Source: Tetrastigma voinierianum
Lineage: Eukaryota > Streptophyta > Magnoliopsida > Vitales > Vitaceae
Direction of reading: 5' to 3'
Length of the DNA: 64,000 nucleotides
Assembly (NCBI GenBank): GCA_016808115.1
Contig: JAEQBH010004562.1
Coordinates: 62,001-126,000, forward strand
Under the pieces are notes generated by a model. It had not been told where the DNA came from, searched no databases, and saw only the letters and a program-made list of their open reading frames with translations. This document shows, in pieces, positions 10,120 through 21,220 of this stretch. Position numbers and translations under genes: made by a program. Numbering within the stretch: the first letter of the stretch is position 1; each line of letters opens with the position of its first letter.

Positions 10120-10880
10120 GATAGTTGCGGAAGCAGTTGACGGAGTCTGGATGCGAACCCGTCCACCTCCAAAGCTCGTGATTGAGCACCGCGCCAAGCT
10201 CAGAAGAAGCAAGATGGTATGCTTGGGATGTGTGTGGATTACCAAGCACTGAATAAAATCACGATCAAGAACAAGTATCTGATACCTTTGGCTGCGGAGC
10301 TATTCGATCGATTGAGCAAGGCCGAGTACTTCACTGCTAGACTTATGATCGTGATATTGCGCGCGCTATCAAGGGGACGAGGCAAAGACTACATGTGTAA
10401 CTCCTATGGTGTTTTGAATTTTTATTATGCCTTTGGTTTGACCATTCCGCTTAAATTTTGTAACCTCATGAATGATGTCCCCATTCGACTTCCCTGGATT
10501 CATTCGGTGGTATACTCTGACCATAGTGATCTACAACCCGACTTACAAGATCACGTGGTGCGACCTTTGAGATGGTGCTTGACAGACTGAGGCAGAACCA
10601 GTTATATGTCAAGAGAGAGTAGTGTGAGTTTGCCTGCACTGAGATCAAGCTCGGGTCATCCGATTTCAAAGTCCGAGATAAGGATGGATGGTGCCATGCG
10701 GCGCAATTCCGAGATTGGCCACTCACCAAGGTGATGAACCGCGATCGCTCCTCGGCTTAGCAAACTACTACATGAGATTTATACTGGGCTATTCCAAGAT
10801 AGCCATTGCTCTCACCCGACCTTTGAAAAGAGAGGAAGTGGGAATGGATTTAGAGTGCCAAGTCGCCTGCAGCTCAAAGA
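10120..10880 (+). pseudogene. Chromovirus reverse transcriptase (broken)
   Basis: Recognisable pieces are CVDYQALNKITIKNKYLIPL (from 10225), LFDRLSKAEYFTA, then FGLTIPLKFCNLMNDV, and later LRQNQLYVK (~10580) and LLGLANYYMRFILGYSKIA (~10748). The first catalytic Asp region and the YxDD box (near 10505-10535, read as VVYSDHSD) are both damaged. Several frameshifts are present. Confidence 0.8.
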
Positions 10881-10889
10881 TGCGATCAC

Positions 10890-11300
10890 CTCGTGTTTGC
10901 CAGACTCCCCGACATGGAGTTGCCGTTTGAAGTGCACACGGACAAGGCCGGATGTGGCCCTAGGTGAGGCCGGGTGCAAGAGGGGCATCCAAGAGCCTTT
11001 GAGTATCGGAAGGAATGCGCCGGAGGAAAGGTACAACGCCCATGAGAAAGAGATGATTGCGGTCATCCATTGCCTTGAGACATGGAAGCACTACTTAATG
11101 GGAACTCGATTCGTAGTGACCACACAAAGCCGCTTTTCAACACCTTCTTCAAGCAACTCGCATCAGCTTACCGGCCAAGCAAGCTTGATGGCAAGAGTTC
11201 TTGGCCGACTTTGACTTTGTGCGGGTACGTTTCCGGGCCGACACAACCAAGTGGCGGATGCTTGAGTAGAAGGAAGGGGTGTTATGTGGATCGTTAAGCC
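10890..11300 (+). pseudogene. Chromovirus RNase H (broken)
   Basis: Starts near the PFEVHTD-like motif (~10920). It continues with HEKEMIAVIHCLETWKHYLMGTRF (~11040-11110) and ends with a decayed tail around 11270 that precedes integrase. Stops and frame changes occur throughout. Confidence 0.75.
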
Positions 11301-11309
11301 TACTAGACA

Positions 11310-12330
11310 GATTTCAAACAAATGAGTTAGGACTGAAGTCGCACAAGATCTAACGATCGTGCCGGTAGAGCAGTGAGAGATGGCACCACGAGGCGATACC
11401 GTCTCAGAACAAGTTGCTTTACTCGTACGAGGGAAGCTATGTGCCTTCGAGCAAGCCGAGACAGAGTCAAGGAGACACATGATACGAGACGGCTGGTCAC
11501 CCAGGAGAGGAAAGAACTTTGGCACTGCTGGCACGATCTTTTCATTGGCCTAAGATGAAGGAAGACGGTAAGCATATGTCAAGACATGCCATGTTTGTCG
11601 TTGATAAGACCGAGCTTAAGAAGGAAGTGATTGTTACAAATTCGCCCATTCCGACGCCATGGCAGTGTGTATCATGACTTCATCAGTGGGTTTCCGAAAG
11701 TAGAGGGCTTCGGATCAATTTTGGTGGTGGTAGACAGGTTCTCCAAGTACGTTGTCTTCATCCCACTTCCGAAAGGGGAGTGTCCAACCAAGAGGCAACA
11801 CAGATCTTCTTCAAAGAATGTTGTGAAACACTTGGGATGCCCGAAGACATAGTGTTTATCGAGATACGTTTACAAAAAGTGTGCTTCGGGGTTGAGCTGT
11901 TCAAGATGTGGGGTACATAATGCAAGTTCTCGATCGCAATCACCTCGACCGATGGTCTACGTAGAGAGTGAATCAGGTGTTGGAAGAGTATTTGCGCCAC
12001 TTCGTGACGCCTCGTAAAAATTGGTTGAACTTCTAGAGCCGCCATTGCTCTACAATCCGCAATGGGTTCGCCTACGTATGAGCCCTTTCGAGGTAGCACC
12101 CAAGTTCCGTACCACGAAGCCCTCGACGTATCAAGCATGCAGCAACCTGACGAGGTGAGCCCACCGCGCATAGTTTGCAAAGTCTCTAAGTAAGATTTGC
12201 TTCGATAGCTGCAGACACCCATAGAAGGCAAGTAGACGATGAAGAAGTATGCGACGCAGGCGTGAGACCTCCGAATTTGGAGGTGGGAGATGGTTCTGTT
12301 GAAGTTAACTCCTCAGATCTGAAAAAGATC
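11310..12330 (+). pseudogene. Chromovirus integrase (broken)
   Basis: The zinc-binding region is suggested by HWPKMKED and a Cys-rich neighbour at ~11535-11600. The catalytic core starts DFISGFPKVEGFGSILVVVD and continues RFSKYVVFIPLPK (11671-11780) and KNVVKHLGCPKT. Later core parts (~11930-12000) survive only as fragments. Confidence 0.8.
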
Positions 12331-12399
12331 AGGAATAAGCAGTTCCAGTGAGGTTTGATTCCGAAATATGATGGACCCTTTGAAGTTGTGAAGCGTATA

Positions 12400-12730
12400 A
12401 GGAACGTGGTCTACAACCGCTACCAGAGGTCGGGCTTCACCCGACATTCCATGTAAGCTTCTTGAAGCCTTATCACAATGATCCTAGTCCAGACAGAGTG
12501 CAGGCAAAGCGGAACCCGCCTATGGTTAGAGTCGAGTTCAGCAAAGAGATTGCAACCATCCTGAAGGATAGGAAGATGGGGAACTAGAAGAACAAGTGGA
12601 TCGGCTACTGATTCACGGGTAGCGGGACGCCCACAAATAGGCAAGTCGGGAAGCGGTGCTACATTATGGCGCTTGGAAGATCGATCCTTGAGTATGCGCG
12701 GTTGAAGTCAACGAGGACGTTGAATACCTC
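12400..12730 (+). pseudogene. Integrase C terminus and chromodomain (broken)
   Basis: SFLKPYHNDPSPDR (~12450-12500) is followed by VEFSKEIATILKDRKMG and KNKW, the start of a chromodomain that in this lineage directs integration to heterochromatin. The rest is shifted and stopped. A Ser/Gly-rich end overlaps the polypurine tract. Confidence 0.65.
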
Positions 12731-12732
12731 TA

Positions 12733-12745
12733 GTGGGGGAGGGTT
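12733..12745 (+). promoter_or_regulatory. Polypurine tract of the chromovirus
   Basis: GTGGGGGAGGGTT directly before the 3' LTR start, the plus-strand DNA priming site for reverse transcription. Confidence 0.85.
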
Positions 12746-13605
12746 TGTTAGCCCCTCGACTAGATAACACGAGTCCCGTGCGGCATGAGGGCGCTGCCTT
12801 GGCCCCATGGCCCGCCTAAGGGAAAACGAGCAAGGAAAGGTTGGGAAAACATGTGTCCGAAGGCACAAAGCGTGAGCCAAGCACGCACATGAGCGGAAGG
12901 CAAGCAAGTAATCCGGCTGGGACGCGCACTGTGGCTGTCACGGCACTCACGGCTTAGAGGGGCCTGGGGCATGGCACTTGAGGCAAACTGACCAAATGGG
13001 AGAATGTCACAAATATAGGCAGAGCTCTCAAGGCAAGTTTCAATCCTAGTGCAACAAGGATTCCTACAGCCTAAGGAGTCCTATGCAGTGAAGGACTCCT
13101 AGGCGGGTAGGACTCCCAGGCGGGAAGGACTCCTACTCCTAAAGGGAAAGACTCCTGCCGGCTGGACTCCTAAAGGAAGCGTCTCTCAAACGGGAAGACT
13201 CCTAGGTAGAACAGACTCCCCAAAGGGAGACCCACTGTGGTGGAATCGCATGGTCAGGTATAGGAGTTTCATTCACCATGACCCTAGAGCGGAAGGATAG
13301 TCAACTTGTCGGATTGAAGACTAGAGTAGAGTAGACTCTTAGTCATAATTGTATCAGACGCCTCAGCATCCTATATAAAGGGCCTCAGCCCACTTGGTTA
13401 ATTCATATATGCCCGAGTCGATCCCAAAGAAAAGCACAGCCCCCCGAGATGTAGGGAGCCTTTATGAATTGTCTGTATTCCAGTAGCTAATAAAATACGA
13501 GTTGTAGAGCGGCCCGTGAAGCCTGCGGTTCGAGAGAATAGCGAGGATTGAGAAGGCCGCCTACGTGGTTCTCAGGGCGCCGCACACGAGGCAAAGAAGG
13601 CTTCA
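12746..13605 (+). repeat. Chromovirus 3' LTR
   Basis: 860 bp. It matches the 5' LTR with many small differences, so the insertion is not recent unless consensus errors inflate the count. TATATAAAG at 13372-13380, AATAAA at 13489-13494, and GGACTCC units at ~13060-13230. Confidence 0.85.
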
Positions 13606-13834
13606 GATGCGATGTATATCAGTATTGTTTACGGGCCCAAGTGGTCAGATATCATGTGATTGGATTATATTGCAATCGCTTTGGGATAGATATGCAAGTT
13701 TTGTATTTGGGTAGAGCTCCCCTGCATAAAGGAGATCACCATTTTCGTGGAGAAAATGTCGGGTCACCCGACATCCACTTGTATTCCGCGGGTTGACGGG
13801 TAGTCAACGGACCCCCGGGAAATGGGGCGTCACA
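13606..13834 (+). mobile_element. Family L long LTR, right end (copy A)
   Basis: Continues copy A after the chromovirus and ends GGGGCGTCACA, matching the GGGGTGTCACA end of the copy at 41063. Confidence 0.65.
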
Positions 13835-13844
13835 GATTGTCCTT

Positions 13845-14345
13845 GAACCAGAATTTTCTGCACTGGTTCCTCTTCTTATTTATTTATTTTTCTTCCTTTT
13901 TCCCTCTTTTCTGGTTTTCCAATCTTCCTCTCTATAACTAATCTCACCAGGGGAAGAACTCCTTCAGTTCTGATTTCTACCCTATAATAAACCAATTCTC
14001 ATGGTACTTGACACATGGTACAAGTCATGGCAAGTGTCACCCATGCCAAGCCATGCACTAACCACTTCCCACTAATTTGCATGCATTCTAGGAGTATGAC
14101 ACTTGGCCACTTAGGTGCCAAGTGTTCCCTAAGCCTGGTGCTACGTGGCATGCACTCTCACGCCACGCGTTACCCCGTGATTGTCCCGTTCTACCTAGAA
14201 ATACGTGCAATTTCAACTATCTTCGAATGTGTATCTAGATTTTGTGAGACTAACTCAACGGCGTGATCCGTGTCATCATCCGACATCTAGAGTAATTTCT
14301 GCGCCAAGTAACCCTGCTTCATTTGGCATTTTATCCGGTCTCACA
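13845..14345 (-). mobile_element. Inverted 5' part of a family L-like LTR
   Basis: Read on the minus strand it starts TGTGAGACCGG (14345) and contains the early LTR phrases (a TCTAGAT-C-GATGATGA-ACGGA block, then a CACAAAATCTAGA block) seen at the starts of the copies at 35979, 26728 and 58415. It runs tail to tail with copy A. Its second copy is at 45440-45945. Confidence 0.55.
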
Positions 14346-15565
14346 ATACCAGGTTCGGGACCTCAAAATAAACTATTCCGATCACCTACTAGTTTCTCGA
14401 TGATGCATGATCAAGATATACTTTACTTGATTTCCACTTAATAAGACGTAAAGGCTTAAGACTTTATGATAGGATATAAGAAAATGCTCCATCAATATAA
14501 TACGAAATGGAGCATTCTTCGAGCATCCCCACACTACCCTAGAAATAAAGTTATCTTACATCTCTACTCAAACGTTGAAATAAAAGAGTGTATTAAACCC
14601 AAGAAACCTCAATACCACACCTAATCTCATGAATATCTCTATTACATGATAATTAAATGCTAATTCAACCATGGTCTAATTCAATCATCACTTCTCAGTC
14701 TCAAGTCGAACTACAAATTAGGCAAATATTGGCCAAATACCCACAAACATTAAGAGAATAATGGAATACTCAACACATATATGAAAATATAGCATCAATA
14801 AATAGAAATTAGTGAAATTCATTCATTCAACTGATCATTAGCTACATCTTAACTCTAAGAAAGTAACTAAAACGTCTGTAGAAAGGGAATTAAAACCATA
14901 AAAAGAAAGAAAAACATAGAGAGAAAGAGAATAAACATATTTGAAAGTGAAAGCCCCTTCTATTCTTCCTATTCTTCCTCCTCTGTCTTCTTCAAGTTTC
15001 TCCTCTTCGAAAGACATCGTTCCTATGGTGTTTCCACCCAAAGGAAACCCCAAGTTCCGTCTCTCCAATTTTTTTAGGGTTTTAGGCTTTTAAAACAGTA
15101 ATTTTTGGTTCAAAAATGGGTTGAAATGCACCAAGGCCCGACCCGACATCGTGATGCTACTGTTGTTGCTGGAGACACATTCTATCACTTTGCAACATCA
15201 AGGTCTCACATCACGGCGTCACTACTACTCTCTCTCGTTCTTCACTTCCTAAGTCCATATCTTTCTTATCCGAACTAATCGTGCGACTCCGACTCTATGA
15301 ATATGTGTGCAAACTAGTAAACTTTTGAGCCCTTCTTCCTGAAAAAAAAAATAAAAATACAATAGTTTTTGCTTCATGTGATGAGTTTGCTGATTTTTTT
15401 ATATTTCACTTGGTTTTCACTCCGATTTTGCTCATATGCATTCAATGGTTGACCTAATCATAAAGATGAAAATTTAGAGCAATAGACCACTTATTTATAA
15501 AAAAAAAACTATAAAATAACACACAAAACATGTAGATAAGAAGAGTATAAAATATACTTATCGCA
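14346..15565 (-). mobile_element. Athila/Tat-like LTR, probable 3' LTR
   Basis: On the minus strand a polypurine tract (15566-15577, AAGTTTGGGGG) is followed by TGCGATAAGTATATTTTA, similar to the LTR start at 24603. The LTR's other end is not clear. A perfect 10-bp inverted repeat (14483-14492 with 14507-14516) lies near it. Confidence 0.45.
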
Positions 15566-16521
15566 CCCCCAAACTTAACTTTGTTTCTTCAAGCAAAGCA
15601 AAGCACACTTAAAAAAAACACTAGGATAGATATGAGTATCACCATGGTGTTAGTGACAAATTCATAGATAACATGGAAAAGTTCTAAGAAACCATGGCAG
15701 CCAAAATAGGATCCCAAAACATTTATAATCTCTAAAGGACGAGGCATCTAAAGGTATGGTGATCAAGGCAAGTTTTGCCCCTAAGCCCTGAATAGATCGT
15801 TCCCAAAGGAACTCGATGTAAATGATGTTTTTAGTCTCAAAAATAGACTAAGGTTCCAAAGCACTCTTTAACAAAGTCAACTCACATTTTTTGGAAGACA
15901 TTAACTAGAACAGGTTGAGAACACACCTTTTTATTCCACAAGTAAAACTATATAGTAAGATGCAATGCTAAGGCATTCGAGAAAAGTGTCCATGTAGCGT
16001 AAATCCATTGTTGACACTCCACCAGTTGGTTAAGGGCACCTTGCATTAAGTTCCCCTCAAACTTCATCATGAACAATCAATTAGAAAACCCAAACACCTA
16101 CTTGTGAGATTGACACATCTTCTATCCCATGTAACGAGCAGTGAAGTCAATGACTCCCGGCCAGTTGGCTCAACACTTAGTCTTTGAAGCCCTCAACCGC
16201 CTCGTGGATTCCGATTGGTGAACTCACTTATCTATTCTCTTTTTATTTTCTTCAAATTTGTTTTCTTTTCTCTTTTTTTTTTTTTTGGCAAAGGTAAGCA
16301 CATTGGCCTTTATAGGTATTCCATCACTATAGAAGTTAAGAAAGCAAGTTTAATTTGAGAAAAAGAGGTCGGAACCAAAGTGTATAAATGAGACCTAGTG
16401 TGCGTAGGAGTTCCCATAATAAATAATTTCTTGAAAAACAAGGGGGATATTCATGCCATGTTTCCCACAACTAAAAGATACTCTAATGTCCTAGATCAAA
16501 CCAATGCAAAGGTATTTGTTG
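15566..16521 (-). mobile_element. Athila/Tat-like internal remnant
   Basis: Non-coding sequence upstream (minus strand) of the polypurine tract at 15566-15577. It lies between that LTR and the nested element starting at 16522. No ORF is recognised. Confidence 0.35.
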
Positions 16522-18178
16522 TGATATCCCGGCAAAGCATGGATCGTGATAAGTAATACTGGAAAAAAAGTCCGCTATCGATCCCACAAGAAGGTGTGGT
16601 TTTAGTGAGAGTTAAGTACCCTAGCCACTAAAGTTATCACTATTTGGAGCGACTAACAATTTTAGGTGAAATTGTAAACAATAAAAAACTAAACAAAAAT
16701 AGAATGTTGTAAAGCCAGAGCAATTGGATTGTATAGAGAAAACCACTTAAGGAGGAACTAGGGTTGGCTATTGTCAATGATGTTCAGCAATTCATCTAAA
16801 TGAAGCCCGGGTTGAATGATTTATGGCTTGAATCTGTCCAAGGCTACGGTATAAGGATCCTACTTTTGTGTTCCCCATTTAATTTTCTCGCACTATTCAC
16901 CTGGTCTATAAAGCTATGTCCTGTAGGTTGATAGTAATGTCAAAGGTAACTTTACCTCGACCTCTATTGGTCATAGTTACGTCCTTGTAATATAGTTACT
17001 TCCCACTGCCTGATTATCGCAGCGACGCTCTTGCAATCCTCTACTTAATACATTTGGTGTCCTCCCACTGAAACTGCTTAGTAATAGAACTCTCTAATTC
17101 CCCTAAGCCTCTTTAACTAGGCTATCTTAACCCGACACTGATTCACACCTTAAGAGAATCAGAACCATATTTTAGGGCATAATCCAAGTGTCACCAAGGA
17201 TACCCTAGTAAAAGGATCGAAGATTGGATACTCAACATGTATCAATCAACCAAAACCATAATAATCCAAGTATTAACACCAAATAAGAAAAATCAAGCAC
17301 AAACATCCAACCAAACTAGACGAATACCTAACATCAAAAGGATAACTGAACCCAGAAATGTTTAGCCTAAATATTTCAACCATCAAACTCACAATTCATA
17401 CACAATAAACACAAAATATAGAAATTGAAAAGAAGTGATGGGAATACAAAATGGGTTTAAACTACAAATGATTTCAATCTATATATCCAAGTCGAAATCC
17501 ACATCAAGGTTGTGCTTCCGTAAAAAATCAATTACAAGCCGTTGTTCACAACAAACCTAAATCTAAAGAAATCTACGTAAAAACCTAATCTAAAAATAGA
17601 ACAAAGCTTGAATAGGGAAAACCCTAGGAGAGAGCCTCCCTCTTTCAAAGTTCAAACCCTAGAATTGTCTTGAAATTACCCTTAAATACACTTCAAAAAT
17701 TGGGCTGAAATAAGCCCAAAAATGGAAATAAACTAAGCCAAATCATAGCATGGTCGTGACCATAAAGGGATTGTTGTTGAGACCACATAAAAGTTGAACC
17801 ATCAGAAGATTATGTCGTACGCCCACACCGAACTTGCTACTCTTCGCTGCGTGATTGGGTGCTATAGTAGTGATCACACCAAAGTTGTTGAAGACGGTTT
17901 GCTAAAGAGGCTGTTGTGGTCGCAACCACACTGAGATTTTGTTGGAAAGGATCCTCTTGAATTTGCTCCATGGTCGCAACCACGACTTCTTCTTTGCATA
18001 TCTTCCTCAATTCCTGCCCAATTTGCTTGCTTTTCATCTCATTCTCTTCGTTCCTACAAAATACACAAATATATGGGTTCGACATGAAGATGAGTAGGAA
18101 GGGTGCTTAGTTGGCATCAAAATCATGAAATATGCTATGTTTTGCACCAATAAAAGCTAATCTAAAGCACGCCTAACA
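16522..18178 (-). repeat. 3' LTR of Athila-like element, copy 1
   Basis: 1657 bp. On the minus strand it starts TGTTAGGCGTGC and ends GGGATATCA. It is ~330 bp longer than its partner because of one internal segment (~17180-17520) missing from the 5' LTR. It carries GTGGTCGCGACCAC-like palindromes near 17755-17990. Confidence 0.6.
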
Positions 18179-18190
18179 AATTCCCCAAAA

Positions 18191-20001
18191 CTTAGTATTT
18201 GCCTTGTCCTGCCAGCAATATCATATTTTCCTCTTATTCATAATCGATTAAATGTTAAGCATGTATTGAGATACCCGAATGATAATCGACCTAGGATTTT
18301 ACCATACCACCAAAGAAACCGAGATAGCCTTTTCAAAAAATAATGGATCACTACAGTCGATCTTATCAAACCACTATTCTTAAGTGTCTCGTGTGTGTAG
18401 TTTCCATGTTCAAATGCAATTTTGATGTAATGATGAGTATGAGTGGAATGAGATCCTCAACTCACAGGAGTGTGTAAGACTCATAGGCTTGTTTGGCATA
18501 TCACTTCCACTCCGATGTAGTAATCCACAAGCATTTCTAGGATCAACTAGGTCTTTAAAAGCTTGTAATGTATGTCTTAGGTAAGGGTGGTTAAATAGGT
18601 CATTTAGGTTTCGTGTTACCCAAAAAACATACATATTTCTCCTTTTCTCCACTCAGATGTCCATCCTTTAGCATAACACATCTTCGTAGCTCCACTTCCT
18701 AAGCTTTCCCCAAACTTAGCTTCTTGCATCTTTTATCACATAGAGTCTCCCCCAAACTTACTTCTATTATTACCCATTTTTGCAAGCAAACCAAACCTTT
18801 TCTTATAGCCTTCATGCATGGTAGCACCATAATCTTCTTAAGCTTACCTACCCTTAACATACTAAAAGTTAGTAACTCCTGCATCAATCGTCTGGTTACT
18901 AGGTGGAGAACACCTCTCAAGAACTTACTTGTTCAAGGTAGGAAGGCTATAAGGTCAAAACAACTCCACCTTGTTTGATTCTTTCCTTTTCTTTTTTTTT
19001 TCTACCCTAAACCTCCCTTTATTTCCATTCAAAGCACACACACTTCAACCAAACTCCCAAATCACACTACATGTATTCATAAGATATTGCATTGAAAGCA
19101 ACATGTTGAGGGTAAACAAGGGTTCTTTTGACTGAAGGGTATTCAACAAAAAGGATTAAGGGCTCATTCTTGGCTTTCTAGCAAGAAATGGCTAATATTG
19201 CTCAAATTGGGTGACTATGGACAAAGCACATAAGGGTTAGTTAGAAAGGCTAAACTAGTCCAAGGATGGCTGAGTCACTTAATCGTCATGTTGCCTAGGA
19301 TTTTGCCTCGAACGATAATTGAACAAATTCTAGAGTCTTAAGAGATCAAATAGAATGGTATTCACCTAATTCTTCCCCAAACTAAGCAAAATTAACCAAA
19401 AGGGTACATGACATGTGCTCAAGATACTAAGAACATGTGGTTAGGTCTACAACTATGTGGTCAAACCATTATGCTTTTCTTTCAAATATCTCTCATTTTC
19501 TTTATGTGAAAGAAGGTTTGACTCACTATTCATCATAGGCCTAACTCGCATCAATCTCAAAACAAGCTCAACCAAAAATAAAACAACCTAAAAATGAAAA
19601 AATTAACCTAAAAACTTAAAACATATAAAAGCAACTAAAATGGAAGCAACTAAGAAAACACTAAAAATAGGATAATTGAAGCTGGAAAATTTAAAAATAA
19701 AGGGACACCACCCCAATACCCCCAAACTTAAAATATGCATTGTCCTCGATGCATGAAATATGAAGGTTAAGACCTAGATGATCAACTATGATCATTGGGC
19801 AACGGTTAAGGTGGGTCTTGATGAAATTCCTTCAATATGTATCAGCTTCAATGCCCTAAAAAGCAAAAACCAAATAAACACTCAAAATAAAGTCAACATG
19901 CAAAACATACTAAAATGACTAAAAACGACAACAACAACAACTAAAGTATTGGAATGGATAAAACTCCACTTTTGCTTGGTTGCCTCCATGAAGCTATGTT
20001 T
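18191..20001 (-). other. Internal non-coding region, copy 1
   Basis: Lies between the ORF end and the 3' LTR. A second purine tract (minus strand AAGTTTGGGGGTAT, about 19720-19733) next to a GAGGACAATGCA-like phrase is typical of sequence after the coding part in Athila/Tat elements (from memory). No polymerase motifs were found on either strand. Confidence 0.45.
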
Positions 20002-21053
20002 TTAAAGTCCAACTAGACTCATTGGGGAAGTCCAAGAGGTTTTTTTTGGCCCTTCATCCATCGTGGCCAATACTCCATGTTCATCCTCCTCGCTCATGAG
20101 GATGAACTCCTCCACGCCCGTATTGTGCGATGTAAGCTCAAAATTCAACTCTTTGGTGGGGAAAGAGTTGATCTTTAATTTTTATCCTTCAAGAGTGTCC
20201 TCTTTAAGGATTGTAGGTGCAAGCTCATCATATGGTAGAAGTGAGCTCTCTATCCGCATGCAATAGTTATTTTCTTCATCCATAAGCCGGTGGAGGTTGA
20301 ACTCGCTTCTTTACCAACAAGCACATCTCCTCATGTTCTATATCAATCCATGTCACTTGTGGCATTGGAAGGTGTTCCTATAGACACTGCTGGTCCTCTT
20401 CCATGCCCAAAGTCACAAAGTCAATAGGGAAATCGAACTTGTCAATCCCAACCAAAACATTTTCAATTGTTTTCCATGGATGTTACTCTTCAACTTGCCT
20501 CTCTTCCATTAATAGCTCTTCCTTATTAGCAAGTTCATTCTTTTCTCCTCAACCAATGTTGGGTCTTGGATTTCCTCCTCAAGACTCAAAGGCACAAAGT
20601 TTCATTCTCCTATGCCCTCATCCTTTATATCGCTTGTGAGTGGCCTTAAATACTGCTCCTCTAATGTATGGGCTAGTTGCCCAATTTGATTTTCTAAGTT
20701 TTTCACTAGAGCTTCTTCATTGGTGACTTTATATTTCATTTTGGCATCCCATGCAAGTATTGTCCTCCATTCAATAAGACATAAATTTCTCTGCTAAGGC
20801 AAGGTTGTTGGATTTGTTCTGATTATTGTAACTTGAGCCTCTTGACTTTTGAAAATTTTGACTTCCAAATAGAAATCATATGCAATTCAAACCCAAATGA
20901 TAGTATCTCTGCATAATGTCAGGTTGAAAGTAATTAATTTCCATACTAGTTGAGATAATGAGGTGCCCTTGGAGTTTTGTTTGTCAATGAGGTTTGAGAG
21001 AGGGTTAATTTCTCAAGTGCGGGTAGGCGTTCATATATCATTTCATTGTTCAT
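20002..21053 (-). pseudogene. gag/protease-like ORF, copy 1 (broken)
   Basis: Aligns by eye with 51723-52802. The C-terminal phrases ATMDEGPKKTS and SPMSLVGL before the TAA at 20002-20004 are clear, and the start ATG corresponds to 21053. More frame breaks than in copy 2. Confidence 0.5.
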
Positions 21054-21220
21054 TTATGCTAAGCACTTAAAAGAAAAATACAAAAAACAAAAAAGAAAAA
21101 AAAGAAGTATACTAAATACAAATGAAAATAGGAAAATAAATTTTTTACTCAAATTACAAACTTCCATTTTTCCAAAATATCAATCCAAACACTGTGAACC
21201 ACTTCCTAACGACACAAAGA

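Larger units (their letters stand above)
7447..13605 (+). mobile_element. Ty3/gypsy chromovirus, full length but decayed
   Basis: Two direct LTRs beginning TGTTAGCCCCTCG (7447 and 12746), a polypurine tract before the 3' LTR, and gag, protease, reverse transcriptase, RNase H, integrase and a C-terminal chromodomain in Ty3/gypsy order. The internal region is 4.43 kb. The frame is broken many times. The gag and chromodomain sequences resemble the Galadriel-type chromovirus lineage (from memory). No clean 5-bp target duplication was found (GTATG before, GATGC after). It lies inside a family L LTR. Confidence 0.88.

Noticed and set aside
11758..12231. 157-codon minus-strand frame
   Set aside because: It is antisense to the chromovirus integrase region.
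7442..13610. Target-site duplication of the chromovirus
   Set aside because: GTATG and GATGC do not match. The LTR end is uncertain by a few bases, so none is claimed.
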